Shown: positions 12,901 through 26,220 of the stretch, piece by piece
Position numbering within the stretch: the first letter of the stretch is position 1
How the letters are laid out: every line of letters starts with the position of its first letter
From: Colius striatus
Taxonomy: Eukaryota > Chordata > Aves > Coliiformes > Coliidae
DNA length: 64,000 nt
Assembly (NCBI RefSeq): GCF_028858725.1
Contig: NC_084766.1
Span: 25,589,001-25,653,000, forward strand
Reading direction: 5' to 3'
The notes under the pieces: generated by a model
Databases searched by the model: none
What the model was told of the DNA's origin: nothing
The model's input: the letters and a program-made list of their open reading frames with translations, nothing else
Program-made: the position numbers and the translations under genes

Positions 12901-15900
12901 AATGTTGGTGGGTGTAGGGTGCCTCCACTTAAGTCACTCATCACAGTGCCTTCTGGGCTCTATCAACTTGTATATTCAATAGCTGGCTAAAGGGTAGCAT
13001 TTGCAAATTGGGTTTCTCGCAAACCAATTAAAACCAAGTTCATTATTTCTTACTTGGTTTGAATCCTGGTTATTGCTTTGAGTAAAATTGTTCTTAACAG
13101 CATGTACAGAGAGTTCAGTTAGAGTCTCTACTTGGGCAAACTTTAAACAATGCTTTGATAGGTGCATCTGTTTTTAGGATTGTGCATGTATTTATACAAG
13201 CTTTTGTGGCTTTTTTTTTTCTGGTTGGCACTTCTGTGTTGTCAAAGTAGATTTGTTTTCTTCTGTCTTCTGTTTCGCAACATTGGAAATACTGAAAAAA
13301 TCTCTGCCTAAATACAGAAGGAAAGCTAAGATATTGCCCCTTCCCCGCCCCCCTGAACTTAAACAAAAAAATCCCCTCTTTGTTTTCATCTTTTCAAGAG
13401 ACTGAGCAGAGTGTGAAATGCCTTAACTTCCCTTTCTTTTAAGTTTTTGTCCAAGTATAGCAAAGGGCCTCTGCTAGATCAGGATATTGCTGCTGGTGGA
13501 CTTCACATAGTTTCTTTGTATCTGTGAGCAGATCTGGCTACTGTAGAGATTTCAGAGAGGCTCTACAGAAGAGTGGTCCTTGAGTGTGTTTGTGCTTTCC
13601 CTGTAGAGACTCTAGATAAGCATTTTCCAGTGTTCTCCACTCAAAACTGCCCCAACCTTTAGTTTGGGAACTACCTAGTAATACTGTATGGTTGGTTTTG
13701 GCTGCAAGGTCACTCTTCTGGAGGGCTCTGCTGGAATCTGTGAAGCTGCAAGGGTGAGTAGACTGTCATAGCAGTGTCAATAGTAAATGAAAGAATGCAG
13801 CTGTTCTGCTCTCGCCATGAATTTGGATAGCCCTGTGCTGCACTGCTTGACATGAGGAACTGCCTGTAAGCAATGGTATCTACCTTGTCCTGTTTCCTTT
13901 TCATTTTGATGAGAGGGCAGTATGGAGTCCTTTCTAAAGGAAAGAAGAGCCAGATGTCAGCGTGGAAAGTAGAGGGAGGTCATTGAAATCTGACCACTCA
14001 GACTTCATTAAATGGAATTGATAGTCCTGGGGTGGAGAGGTAGAAACTGCTTTTACTTCCATTCATATTCTGTGTGCTAGGTTAGATATTCATCTCTGAA
14101 ATGCTTGATACCTCTTCAAGCCCCAGTGGGTTTCCATTGACACCAGAGAATGATCAAAGGGAGAATATGCTCTCTGTCATCAGACTGTGGGCTTGTACCT
14201 TATGGTCATGTTTCATATCACTTGGGAGCAGATTTCATCAGGACTTAGAACATGACAGTCTGCCTTTTTTTCCTCAAGGTATGAATTTTCTTTCCTTGCT
14301 ATCTCCTTTGCTTCTGACACCACCTGCCTTTTCCCAGTTCAAGTCTTTGTGTTCTCTTTATTTTATCTGATGAAGTGATCAGCAGTTGAATACTCCGTAC
14401 TTGCTAATGAACCTTCTTTGGCAGTGAAGAGGCCAGGGAACCTCACTTAAACTAATTGTTGTTTTAGGGTCTCTCTGGGCATCTTGTCCCTACGTGCAGA
14501 CATGGTTTATTTTTTAAAGATTGTCCTCAGTTAGAAAATAAAGTCTTGTCCTAAAATGAAAACACACATTCATCAGAACCTGAATTTCACGTGGTTTGTG
14601 TAAACATGTAATTTGGGTTAGGGCCAATCACTGGAAAATATGCCATGCTGTTGTCCAGGAAGTTACAATGCAAGAAACGTGGGGAACTTCAGAAAGTCAC
14701 ATTAACTATGACTCCTTGGGGAACTGTCTCTGAAATCCTGACCTCTGCATTTCTGCTGTGTGCTTTATATGACGCTAGTGAAGATGGTCACTTGAGCAGT
14801 TGCAACATTCTTGTGTCCATGTGTTTGCTTGACTTTATGAACTGTGGAAAGAATAATGCAGTCCTTCCCAGAGACTCTCCCTCTGCCCCTGCATTTGGCA
14901 CACGAGCCATCACACTGATTTTGTCAAAGCACTATATGCTTTGACCCATGCCATGCTGAGATCACATCAGAGAAACCTTTTGCCTAGGAGTCTGTGCACT
15001 TGAGTTTCTAGTGGTAATGGTTGGAGTGCTCTCTGGCACCTGTGTTTTGCCCAGCCACCATCCAATGCCAGTGTGTAAGGATTTAAGCTGACCTAAATAT
15101 GATGTTCCTATCCCCATCTGCTAAAGGTTTCCTATGTGAAACGTTAGTTTTATTTTCCTCTTTATGAACCCTGACAAAAGTTGTTATTTAAATGTTGCTC
15201 AATATTTTCAACATGATCTTGGGATGACTGCTAATTCCTTCAACTCCTTGTTTTGTTTTAGAATTTCTAATCCCATTTTCTGTGACTAAGTTCAGTTGCA
15301 TGGTTTCCACAAGGAGGATTAGGGTTTACTGCTATAGGTACGTCATTTTGCCTTTGAAGCTGCTTGCTCATGCTTTCCTTGGCAAGCTCTGACAGACATG
15401 TTTAGCAACAACAGAGATTGTATCTTTCTGAAACTGCAAAAGGGTTAATCAGAAACATGTTTATGAAACCAAATTGCTTACCCTTACAAGCTTTTACTTT
15501 TTGTATGCTTTTGGAAGATTTATCACCTGCTTTTGAATATATAGAACATGTTTCTTTGCTTTCTTGAAGCTATTTCAATGCTATGTATGATATTGTTAAA
15601 AATTAACTATGATAACCATCTTTTCTTGGCAAGCCCTAAATTGTACACTTCTTGGAGATACACTGGAGAGTTTGACTGTCTTCACGAGGATAGCACAAGA
15701 TTTTTGGCTGGCATGTTCTGGGTGGCTGAGTGAGCATTAGGGCATCTGAAGTCCATCTGTAGCTTCAAAACAAATCCAACAAAGGACTCACATCCCCCAG
15801 GCAGGCAGATAATTGTTTGTACAGATGCTTTTCCTCCAGAGCCTCTTTGTAGGATTGGTCACAGTTGTGGTTGAGTTTACTTATGTGTGAAAGTAGTGGG

Positions 15901-18900
15901 ACTGATGGCTATTCGAGGGACTATTACTTTTTCTTCAAAGAAATAAAAAGGTATTGCTGTTGATCAGGAGATTTCTTTGTGTGATAGAGACAGAAGTACA
16001 GTGAATAATTCCGATCTGCCTCACTAGCAGATGTACCATTGTGAAATTTTTACAACCTAATAAAATATTAAAGAATACTTTGCTTCAGGAGGAAACCTGA
16101 TGGTTCCTTTCAGTTGATGCCTGTTGGAAACCGTGTGAGAAACATACTTGCCTCATTGGAACTTGCACCTACCTCTGCAGGCATAGCACCAGGATACTGA
16201 TGTAACGTTCATGAATTCTGAAGGACTTGAAGAATTCTGATTGGGTAGATGTTATGATGTCAGGCTCCACATATGCAGTATGATGCAGCTGAACAGATGG
16301 TGAAAATCTTAGTGTTTAATACTTTGACTCAAAGTGGGATTATAGTTGTATTTTCATACAAAATGTGTCTTAATTTTTAGTGCATTTTTAAAGCCATGGG
16401 GCCTTTGGACTTACTGTGTTTACTCCAGTCTAGTAGTGAATGCTGAGCTTTGCAAGTACTGACTTTTGGTAGAAAGTTGTGTGAAATTGTGTGTTGTGTA
16501 CTTGTAATATAAGGATCTTCCAGAAACTCATAGGAATCTGGTGACTGTTGTTTGTATTTTCTTGTTTGCTAAAATTACACAAATCTAGAGTATTTTATTT
16601 TTGAAGATTTCATTTATCTAATGTATTTTCTTCCCAGGAAATATTGTCTCCTGGGATTTAACTATTTGCTGATGCAAATATCTATGATCACAGACTTAAA
16701 GAAGTATTGAGTGTCATATCATTAGGTAACCAGTTCAGATTTAGTCCAAAGTGATAATGGGCATTTTTATACTCCTGAGGCCTTTCGGCAGGATTAATGT
16801 TTAGTTGCTTAAACTAAGAACAGAACATTTGCTACTCAGAATTATAGATTCAAGTGGAGAATAAAGATTAAATGCAGATTTCTCTATGGCAGAAAGTCGT
16901 TTCATTAGTGTTAGTATCTGTATGTGCTTGTCAACATACACAGTCCTTTAGAATGAGTGAAGGTAGTGTCTTCCCAAAGGAGTGTGTGGTTCGATACATA
17001 AGTTGTAATGCAGAAAGGTAACCTCACCTAACAATGAAGTGTGTGCATTAGTGAAGTCTGGTATTTTTAGTGTGCTCTCCTATAGCTTTATAATTGAAAG
17101 AGCCTTTGAAGAAAGTATAGGAGGACATAAACTTTGAAGAGAAAGAGATTTTGAAATTTGAAATGTAATGCAGGTGTGTTTTGTATGGCAGCTGAAACAC
17201 TTGGATGAAGTACTCAAAATTCTTTCAGGCAGCTGATCTTCTAAATAATGGTGGTTGATTGGTTGGTTGGTGATTGGGATTTTTTTTCCCCTTGTTTCTG
17301 CAAGCAATCATGTCAGGAGCTTTGGATAAAACGTCACTTCTAAATCTGACCTCTAACCTTTGGTTTCTGGTCAAGAAGTGTGGACTTCAGTTTAGAGTGT
17401 TATCTAGTACTTAAAATAACTCATCGGACTGTACATTCCTCTGTCTATAGAGAAATTGAAGTGGTTCAGTTCAGCCACACAGACTTTTGCAGCTTTGTTT
17501 CCTCCTCATTGATTCATTATTCTAAAGTTGGGAAGGCCTTGCAATCTCTTTGAGATGTGTTGCAATATGGAAAGCCCTGTGAATCCCTACGGTCAGGGAG
17601 TGACCTGTTATATGCTGGGATTTGCCTGCAATGACCTCTTCCAACTTTTTCTCAAATGTTTTCCTGAGCACTCTCTGGCTTGTTTCAGGGACCAACTTGG
17701 CAGCATATCGGGAATCAGTAGCTGGAGTCCTTCAGGAAAGAAGGTGAATATGCTAAAGTATGACTTCTGGCGTCCAGGTTGTTAGAATCTGTTTACAGAG
17801 CCATGAAGATATGAAGGAGAGAGAGAAGATATGAAGAGTGAGAGCCAATACAAGTGTTCTCTTTCTTTGTGCTCCTGTATTGAGAAACTAGGATCTGAGA
17901 CTTCCTCACTCTAACCTGAAGGCTAGTGCATAGCTTCCCATGCATCTCATGCTTGTGACTTTTTGTCAGTATTTGGAAGTATAGAAAGTGGGTTGTAAGG
18001 TGTGGAGACAGGAAACAAAGATATTTAATGACATGGGGGCGAAAAAAATACAGCCTGTAGAACTTGAGTTATCACTGTGGCACTTTGTGATGGGGATTCC
18101 AGTCCTGTGGGTCTTAAAAATACATTTTCATGTGTGTATGCTCAGTCATGTGGAGGTCTTCAAGTTCTGTCTTAGCAAAGGAATACCAGCCACCAAACAA
18201 TTTCTGCTGGTATTTTAAGTCTCTGATTGATTGTTGGCTTGTAAACAGTAATTTCAGCTGGAAACAGTGCATAGCTAGGAGTCTTTTGAAATTATCATCT
18301 ATCTTTTTGCTGGAGACTAAAAGAATAAAGTTACTGAAGGGCAAGGAACCTTTTTTCTTTTGTTTTTTTTTTAAGCTGAGTTCTGACAAGATGGGCAAGT
18401 TGCAAGGGAAAATTCAAATCTGCTGTTTACTTACTGTAGTTAACCATGAAATCCTCCTTTACAGAAAATGATTAGAATGAACTGTGCTTTGAGTCTCCAT
18501 GTTACTGAGGGAGAATAAAAGAAAATACGCTTACCATGATTTAAAAAAAAATAAATACATTTATTCTAGGACAGGGGTAAGTAAAAGGAAAGTGCCACTT
18601 TTTGTGTCTGAAGATTGGCCCTAAAAATGTGGTCATCATTGATTGCTGGTGTTGACAATTGTGATGACTTTGTATTGGTTTTCCCTCATTACAGTCAAAT
18701 AACTAAATCATGGGATGTCCATTCCTGAAACCTGTGGTATTTAACTTAGGTAGGAATTCTGGTTGTTTTTAATACATATAAAAACATTGATAGGTTGAAC
18801 TAGCATGAAAAACACATGTAAAATCTTTTGCATACTGCAAAGTAATAGATGTTACCTAGAAACATTAACAATTCTGATTCCATTTCTGATGTGGTAAATT

Positions 18901-19902
18901 CTACTCTTATTCTGCTGATGGAAAATAAGAGTAGAAAGCTGTGGCTTTGGTCTACATGAAGTCTGGTACAGTTTGAGAGTGGACCACAAATTATTCGGAG
19001 TCCCAATTCTGTATTATGTAAAGGTCATGATTTATCTTGCCAAAAAACGTAGCTAATGTTAAACAATGTTGTCTGGCTTTTTGAAAATAGATGAAATAGA
19101 TTGTAGAAGAACATATTTGTCAACAGGAAGTAACCATAAACTTAGGAGGCGTGCAGGCGGCGAGCACGACTGAACAAGACTGCAAAGAATAAAGGCAGAA
19201 CCTTTTTCCTCCTGCTTTTCAGGCTGTAAGTAGGACCAGAGGACATCTACTTTCATGGGGGTTGTGCAGGCTTTTCAGACCCCTTTGGTGTGTGTGCAGT
19301 GTCTTCATATAAGCCTCGGTGCTAGGCATTTATGACACAGACTGTGGGCTGCATGGAGTGAAGCTGCAGGTTGTCAGCAGCCCACGGCCACAGCTCTTGC
19401 ACTCTCAGTGTCAGAGTGCTTAGGTATTAAAAAGACTCCATGCAGGTCAAATAGAACATAAGAATTTCAAGGTGTCCCTGTGTGGGTTTTTGCCATGCTT
19501 CCAGATGGGCTTTGCTGAACTGTTGCATGCGATTAAGGACTTCTTGTGGTTGCATTGATCAAGATCGTATTGTGGGTGTGTTTCTCATCCAAAGGGAAAG
19601 GTGAGGTCAATAGGAATGAATGCTGTGTTGCAGCCTAGATTGAAAAAGAGATATTTTGGTGTCCTGAGAAGAATGTCTCGGACTTCTGCTTTGAGGCATC
19701 CAGTCTACCATGGCAGTCTTGATATTAAGTGGCAAGTGACTTTCTTGTCCTCTTTGTTGGCTTGTCCTACTTGAAGGTGAAGGCTGGTTCTGTACTTTAT
19801 CCTCTGCTTTTTCCTCTCACAGGCAGTCCTTTCTGTTGTTCCAGTATGTGTGCGTCAGCCTTGCTTGCTGTTTCATCTTGGTTCAGAATTAGACCACGTG
19901 TC

Positions 19903-20260
19903 TCACCCTTCAGATAGTTGGAGACTGAATTTCAGGTCACCTTCACAAGCTTTTTGGATGTGATGCATAGCATGGGAGCCATTGATATCTTGGGCTTCCA
20001 GACATTTGTATATTGTGATGGGAACGAAGGCAATCAGGAAAGCAGCAGACAGGAAAATCCTCCAGTCTGTTGCATCTGCCAGTAGCCCTAGAGGAATAAA
20101 ACTGAGATGTTCTCTTAAGTCTTCCACTTTTTGAGTTATATCTGCTCATTTTTTCATTGAGTGAAGAGTATTTTCTGGCTTGGAACATGAGCAGAAGTGG
20201 GATGACTACATATACTGCTCTCAAAAAAATCAGAGAAGTTAATGTTGGCATTCTTACCAT
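19903..20260 (-). pseudogene. Unidentified ORF pair, possible frameshifted membrane-protein retrocopy
   Basis: On the minus strand one frame is open from 20260 to 19943 (105 codons) and a second from 20127 to 19903 (74 codons). The first begins with a hydrophobic stretch (SLIFLRAVYVVIPLLLMF) followed by a polar KYSSLNEKMSRYN segment. The second carries another membrane-like stretch (IFLSAAFLIAFVPITIY). Joined by a single frameshift near 20110, they would read like a two-helix membrane protein fragment. I do not recognise the family, there is no obvious poly(A) tail, and chance ORFs in AT-rich DNA often look hydrophobic. This may be nothing. Confidence 0.2.
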
Positions 20261-22044
20261 TTCTTACTACTTCTATCCTGACACAATGACATTCCCTGTA
20301 AGTTGATAGCAAAACATACGCTCTTTCTTTTTTTGGTCTTGCCTCCCTCTACAGTTTAACTCTTCTTATGAGCTGTCTCTGATCAAAGGGTATGAACAGA
20401 ATCTTTATCATCTTGAATTTACAAATTTGGCTTAAAAAAATATCTACTTGAAACTTGGCAAACACTGCCTTGGTATGCAAACAGTGGGATGGGGTAGGGG
20501 AAATCACTTGGCTGTTGAAAATCTACATATGGGAAAGTCACATGGAGCTTTCAGTGTTTTATTTATAATTCTGCAAAGGCCTCTTCTAATTTGAAAAATA
20601 GAAGAGACCAAGCAGTGGCTTCTGGAAAGCAAACAGCTAGGTTTTTCCGTGAGTATTTTTAACTTCACAGATTGTAACACTCTTTCCTCCTTAAATACTT
20701 TTTTTAGCCTTCAGGATGTATAATTGGGTAAACTGACATTTCAAAGAAAACCTTAACTCCTGCAACATCTGGCTTTTTATATTCTAATTGTGAAGCTGTA
20801 AGAGATGTTTTGCTTTCGTTTAGCAAATACATATTGAGTTTCTAGAAAGGTGACTTGATCTACAATAGCGTACCCAGTGAGAACCATATGCTTTTCACGT
20901 TTGTCTTTTGAAAGCGATACTCCAATCCTTCAATAAAATCTCTTTTTCCAGAAGAGCATCAGTTTTAACCATTAAGTACTGTTTAAGTAAGAAGTGAAGT
21001 TGGATTTTCAGATTGGACTGTATGTGTGGACAGACATTTCCAAACATAAATCCTTGGTATGATTTCACTAGTTAATAATGCAACCATGAGTTTTAGGTCC
21101 CCTTGATTCTGAGCAGTGTTTTGCTGATATCAGTATAAGATAACTGTGTTATGTGAAATTGTTTGAACAAAGCTAAAGGCAGAGCAATAGAAGCAGTCTG
21201 CCTGAGAGGCTCTAGTGTTCTCTTTCTGCTCAAATTACTGAGCATGGCTAACTCTTTGCAGAATGGCATTTGAGGTTACATTTGGAGTCATTAGGTTATA
21301 AACAGTCCACAAAATATTTAACATGCTTTATGTTAATATTCCTCTGAAGATCGAGATTCCCTGGGGAGAAATGAGAATATGCACCAAAAACATTCTCAGT
21401 TCTTGAGGTTTATCCACAGCTTCCTAGATCATTAAAGATCAACTATCTCATGAAGAAATTATTGCAAAACAAATTTTGATGGCAACGGTAAGAATGTTTC
21501 TACATGGGGGGAATATACTGGATAATGCCCTTTTTTAGATGTCAAATTGTCACATTTTTGCGGTCTGACTGAGATGTAGTTGTGACTGGAAAATCTTTCT
21601 GACTTGACTTTGGTAAACTGATACGAACCTCCATGTTCAAGAATGCTTTTGAGTACTAGGCTGTGTTGGGAAAAGGCATTGAAAAAGTGTTTAGATCTTG
21701 ACAGAATGTCTGCATCTGTACTACTGAATAGAGAGAGGAGTCCTTTCATTTCTGTTTCTCAGAAAGTCTTATGAGGAAGAAGTTCTTGACCTTTCTAGAA
21801 GACGCCAGAGTGTCTCTCAGAGGTCTGACCCGCCATATAATTTTTTGGCGAGAATAAATCTCATTCTACTGTGATAAAAGTGACTATTTTGTGCTACTCA
21901 CAATCCATGTAAAACTGGGTCTGTGGGGGGACTCTGTTGTACTTGTCTTTTGTTCTGGAATTAACATTTACTGCCTTTACTGAATGCTTGGCATCTTGCG
22001 GTGCTTGCAGTGGTACATCAGCTGTGTGTGTGCCTGTGCTCTTT

Positions 22045-22061
22045 GCTGACCTTAGGTCAGC
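22045..22061. repeat. 17-bp palindrome with nuclear-receptor half sites
   Basis: The sequence GCTGACCTTAGGTCAGC is a perfect odd-centred palindrome. It contains TGACCT and AGGTCA separated by one base, an everted repeat of nuclear-receptor half sites. The right part also pairs with ACCTAAGG at 22064-22071 as a short hairpin. It could bind a receptor dimer but there is no other evidence of function. Confidence 0.4.
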
Positions 22062-22313
22062 CAACCTAAGGCAACACTGAAATAAAGTATAACTTCTAGA
22101 CTGGTGCCAGATTGTCCTTCAGAAACAACTGTTATTTCAGATTCCACTGTTACTTTGCAAAATATTGGGATTTATAGGCCTGGCAGGATGGCTCTGGCAG
22201 TTATCACATTACAGCAAGATCTGGGTTCCCTATCAAACTCCTGACTTAAGTGGTATTTCTCTCATACCTGAGGGTGCAACTCACAAGGGACATCCTTGGC
22301 ATCTGTGTGCTTC

Positions 22314-22856
22314 TGTCCTGTTTTTAGCTGGAATAGGGTTAATTTTCTTCCGAGTAGCTGGGAAGTAGAGTACTGTGTTTTGGATTTATCATGAGAATAA
22401 TGTTGACAGCACACTGATGTTTTGGTTGCTGCTAATTAGCACTTAAGGATTTTTCAGTTTCCCAGACTGCCAGCAAGGAGATGCAAGAGGCTGGAGGAGG
22501 TAGCATGGCCAGGACAGCTGAGCCAAACTAGCCACAGGGCTATTTCATACCATAAACTCTCATGCCCAGTATATATATGAGCTGGGGGGGAGTTGGTGGG
22601 TGGTGAGCAATTACATTGTGCGTCACTTGTCTTTTATTGGGGTTTATTTCTCACTCTTTGTTATATTCCTTTTCATTACTATTATTATATATTGTATTAT
22701 TGTTATTATATTTTAGTTCATTTTAGTTATTAAACTGTTCTTATCTCAACCCATGAGTTTTACTTTCCCCCTTAGTTCTCCTCTCCATCCCACTGTTTGG
22801 GAGAGGAGTGAGTGGCTGCCTGGTACTTAGTTGCTGATTGGAGTTAAACCACAACA
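22314..22856 (+). mobile_element. Solo LTR of an avian endogenous retrovirus (TguLTR5-like)
   Basis: This 543-bp block begins TGTCCTG and ends CAACA, giving the TG...CA ends of a retroviral LTR. Inside are features I know from a common bird LTR family: an AATAGGGTTAATTTTCTTC start region, a TATA box (AGTATATATATGAG near 22568), a GTGGTGAGCAATTACATTG segment, an ATT-rich stretch, ATTAAACTGTTCTTATCTCA with a poly(A) signal variant, and a closing TTGCTGATTGGAGTTAAACC. Flanks GCTTC (22309-22313) and GCATC (22857-22861) could be a 5-bp target duplication with one mismatch. No internal retroviral genes or second LTR are present, so it is probably the product of LTR-LTR recombination. Sense orientation matches WBP1L. 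The family name is from memory. Confidence 0.85.
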
Positions 22857-24562
22857 GCATCCAAATTTCTTTGAGCTCTTCTAGATGAGAGGCAAAAAGT
22901 GGAAAACCTAAATGAGAATCTGGCAAGAGCTGCTGTAGGCAGCAGACACTAGTTAACATCTCAGTGACTGTAAGAGCCACTGGCACATCTTTTAGTTCCT
23001 GGGGAGTTTACGAAAGAGCATTTTCTGTGTGTTCACCGAGTTTTTGGAGATCTGGTTATCCCTCAGAGTAGTTCAAAAGCTAGTTGCAGACAACTTGACA
23101 GCAGTACTTTGTGCTAATGAGGAAGCAGCAGGGTTGTCCTTCCTCCAGCCTGCCTCAAAAGGAGAAGTACAGAGGCTTGGCTGTTCTGAGCTACACGGCT
23201 CTAAGGCATAATAATAGTTCATGTAGACTTTGACTACACAACTCAGGCACACACTAACTGTGTTCTAGGGAACTAAACCTGGTCCAGCATGCTTGATCTG
23301 ATAGCAAAGCTGCTTGATTCACTTCTGTTATTGATCTGGCTTCCATATTCAATCATTTGAGCGTCTGTAAGGATCTCTTTCGGTGCATGGTGGACACACT
23401 GAATACCATTGGTTCTGCTGGCTCACTTTGGCAGATATCACATCCATATCACCAGTAGGGTTCTACATATACAAAAGATCACTTTAGCTTTTTGGATTGA
23501 AACTTTGCTTTGAATTTCCCAAGATTTTGGGGATGTTCTTGACAGTCACTTGTTTTTCCTCATGAAAGAACTTCATGTGAACTCAGACTTCAATAAATGG
23601 TCTGCTCTGTGCTGACACTCTAAAAGACAATTATGGTGTTTACACTGAATTCTTTATACAAATGGGATCTATGTTTTACGAAGTCTTAACATTTTTTTTT
23701 CTCATGCTAGACCTGCATCTTAAAGGCATTCTAAAATTTATTACAATATTCAGTATTTTTTGCTGATGTTAAAAATATGTTCTAAATTCAGTCATCTAGA
23801 ACTGAAGGATCAGTAAAGATTTTCCTGTCTGTATAATTCACCTTTGTTGTAGGAATTGCATTGTAGCCATCAGGAACACACAAAGGCTTAACAAATGGTT
23901 CTGTAAATACTGTATTGGATGTGGAAAAAAAATATTGATTTAAAATTTAATGAGGAAAGTGAGTAAAAAGTAACTTAGTATCTTAATACATAGACTGAAA
24001 GAGTTTGCTGCTCTTCTAGTTCTTGAGAGGAAGAAAAACCCCAAAATGCACAAGCTCCTGGTTCTACTTCTACACACATCAAAATGAATACTAAATGTAA
24101 AGTTAAAGGGAAATAATAAGGAAAAAGTTAAAAAATGGTGAAGTGCTTCAGTTACCAAAACAGTATTGGAATAAATCCCTGAGGGCTTTATAAGCATCTC
24201 TTTATGCAACAGGAAATGATCAGCGTGGATTTATCAGGAACAACTTCACAGGGGTAAAAAAACTAGTTTAGTTGATTCAATGTCTGTTTTACAGCCCAAC
24301 CCGAGTGAGAGAGCACGGTGGTTATGGGATGCTGAGCAGGGTTCCATGTTCATGGTTAGTACTAATATGCTGGGTTCATTAAGTGATTGGAAGGTATGCT
24401 AAGGAGTCATCTGTGGTGGTGACTGACATCCTGGAGGGGTTTGTTCTGCCTCTATGTGAACAGTTTGAGAGACAAAGAGAAAGCACTTGAGATGCAGATG
24501 GAGGGTTGTGTGTGATTTTTAAGACAGGAGAACAACTTTAAGAAATAACCCAAAGCCTATTG

Positions 24563-24933
24563 TCTGGAGAACAAGTTTTATGAGGAGAGGCTGAAGGAAC
24601 TGGGAATGTTAGCCTGGAGAAGAGGAGGCTGATGAGGAGACATGATTACTCCCTACAACTCCTGAAAGGGAGTTGTAGTGAAGTGGTGGTCAATCTCTTC
24701 TCTCCAGTAATGAATGTAGGACAAGAAGAAATGGTGCCATGTCAGGGGAGGTTTAGATTGGACAGTAGGAAGAACTTTTTTACTTTTTCACTGGCACAGG
24801 CTGCCCAGGAAGGTGGTGGAGTCCCTGGAGGTATTCAAAAGACATATAGCTGAGGTGCTGAGGAATGTGGTTTTGTTTATTGATGGACTTGGCACTGTGA
24901 GGTGAGTGGTTGGACTCACAATTCTGTGATTCC
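24563..24933 (+). mobile_element. CR1 LINE fragment, 5'-truncated, plus strand
   Basis: The sequence matches the 3' part of an avian CR1 element: AGGAGAGGCTGAAGGAACTG near the left end, then AGCCTGGAGAAGAGGAGGCTGA, a GGTTTAGATTGGACAGTAGGAAG segment, CTGGCACAGGCTGCCCAGG, GGTGGTGGAGTCCCTGGAGG, and the terminal TTGGACTCACAATTCTGTGATTCC. Ending in an ATTCTGTG-type unit is characteristic of the CR1 3' end. Reverse-transcriptase coding sequence is absent. Sequence to the left (24200-24560) may be an older, more diverged part but I cannot support it. Confidence 0.88.
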
Positions 24934-25044
24934 CTTTCACTTTTCTTGAAGGGGAAGTGCAGAGTACTTTTTGGATGGAGAAAGTAAAATAGAGTGAGTC
25001 TGGGATTTTGAGATGTATCAGAAGTTGAGTTTAATTGTTGCGAA

Positions 25045-25060
25045 AAGAAAAAAAAAAAAA
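25045..25060. repeat. A-rich tract
   Basis: A short A-rich run (GAAAAGAAAAAAAAAAAAAAGA) lies about 110 bases after the CR1 fragment. CR1 elements do not end in poly(A), so it is unlikely to belong to that element; it is probably simple sequence. Confidence 0.5.
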
Positions 25061-25831
25061 GACCAAATCTTTAATGATATGGTAGTAGGAGTGTCCTATA
25101 CAGGTATTTTGTAATACTCCATGCTAGGAACTGATGGACACCATTTTGGAGCTCACATTTTAACATGGGTTTAAGTTGCAGAGCAAGAATGGCAGTAAAA
25201 CTGTTTTAATCCTTGTAGTCTATGAAAAAAAGACATTTTTTTGTCTTCTGAAAGCAACTTATAGAGGAATGGAATGATTTTCCAGGTGAGCTAAATTAAG
25301 ATGATGACTGTGATTAGTTGTGTTTGTTTTTAATGGATAAAAAGAATTTACTGTCTTATCTTGAACTAAGGCTGGAATTAATGTTAATAAGAAGGAATAT
25401 CCTAATTTTTGAAGAGTGTTAAACACAGGAACACGTTGCTTGTTGGGGCAGTGAGAACACTAGTGATTGCAGTAATCTTCAGAATATGTTAGAGAAATGT
25501 TGATGCTTTAGGTGCAGCGAATCATTCCCAGAGCCACTTGACAGGATGGCTTCTTGAGAACCTTTCAGCCTCGTTCCTCTAGGTTTACATCTTTCATTTT
25601 CAAACAGCTTTCTTGTTTGAAGCCTGTCATTAAATCTTTAATTAAATCCTGCTCACAAATGTTGCTGTCCATCCCTAAGTTCTTAATGTATTTTTACTTG
25701 GAAGTTGTCAGTTTGAATGGTCTGATGACTTTACAAGGTGCAGGTTGGGTCTCTGCAATGAAATTGGTGCACAGTTTTCTCACTTGTTTCCAGGAACGGA
25801 AGATTCATCCTGTTTTTCCAAAGAAGATGTT

Positions 25832-26220
25832 CAGAATCACAGAGTGGTTGGTGTTGGAAGGCACCTCTAGAGATCATCTAGTCCAACCTCCAACCCCCTG
25901 CTAAAGGAGGTTCACCTCCATCAGGTCACACAGGAACGTCTCCAGGTGGGTTTGGAAACCTTTAGAGAAGGAGACTTTACACCCTCGCTGGGCAGCCTGT
26001 GACAAAATTTCTTCACCCGAACAGCAAAGCAGTTTTTTCTTGTGTTCAACTGGAACTGTGTTCCATCTTGTATCTGATATTCTTTGTCTTACCACTGGGG
26101 ACTACAGGAAAAAGCCTGGCCCCATCCTTTTGACACGTGCTCTTTAGTATTTATAAGCATTGATAAGGTCGCCTCTCAGTCTTCTCTAGGCTAAACATCC
26201 CCCTGGTCTCTCCCAACTAC
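25832..26220 (-). mobile_element. CR1 LINE fragment, 5'-truncated, minus strand
   Basis: Read on the plus strand this begins with the reverse of the CR1 3' end (CAGAATCACAGAGTGG), then GTTGGAAGGCACCTCTAGAG, ATCATCTAGTCCAACCTCC, GAGAAGGAGACTTTACACCC, CTGGGCAGCCTGTG and the reverse of the AGCCTAGAGAAGAC segment near the right end. It is in antisense orientation to WBP1L. No reverse-transcriptase reading frame remains. Scattered substitutions and a disrupted middle indicate an old insertion. Confidence 0.9.

Noticed and set aside
24200..24560. Upstream extension of the plus-strand CR1 fragment
   Set aside because: I could not match enough words to CR1; it may be ordinary intron sequence.
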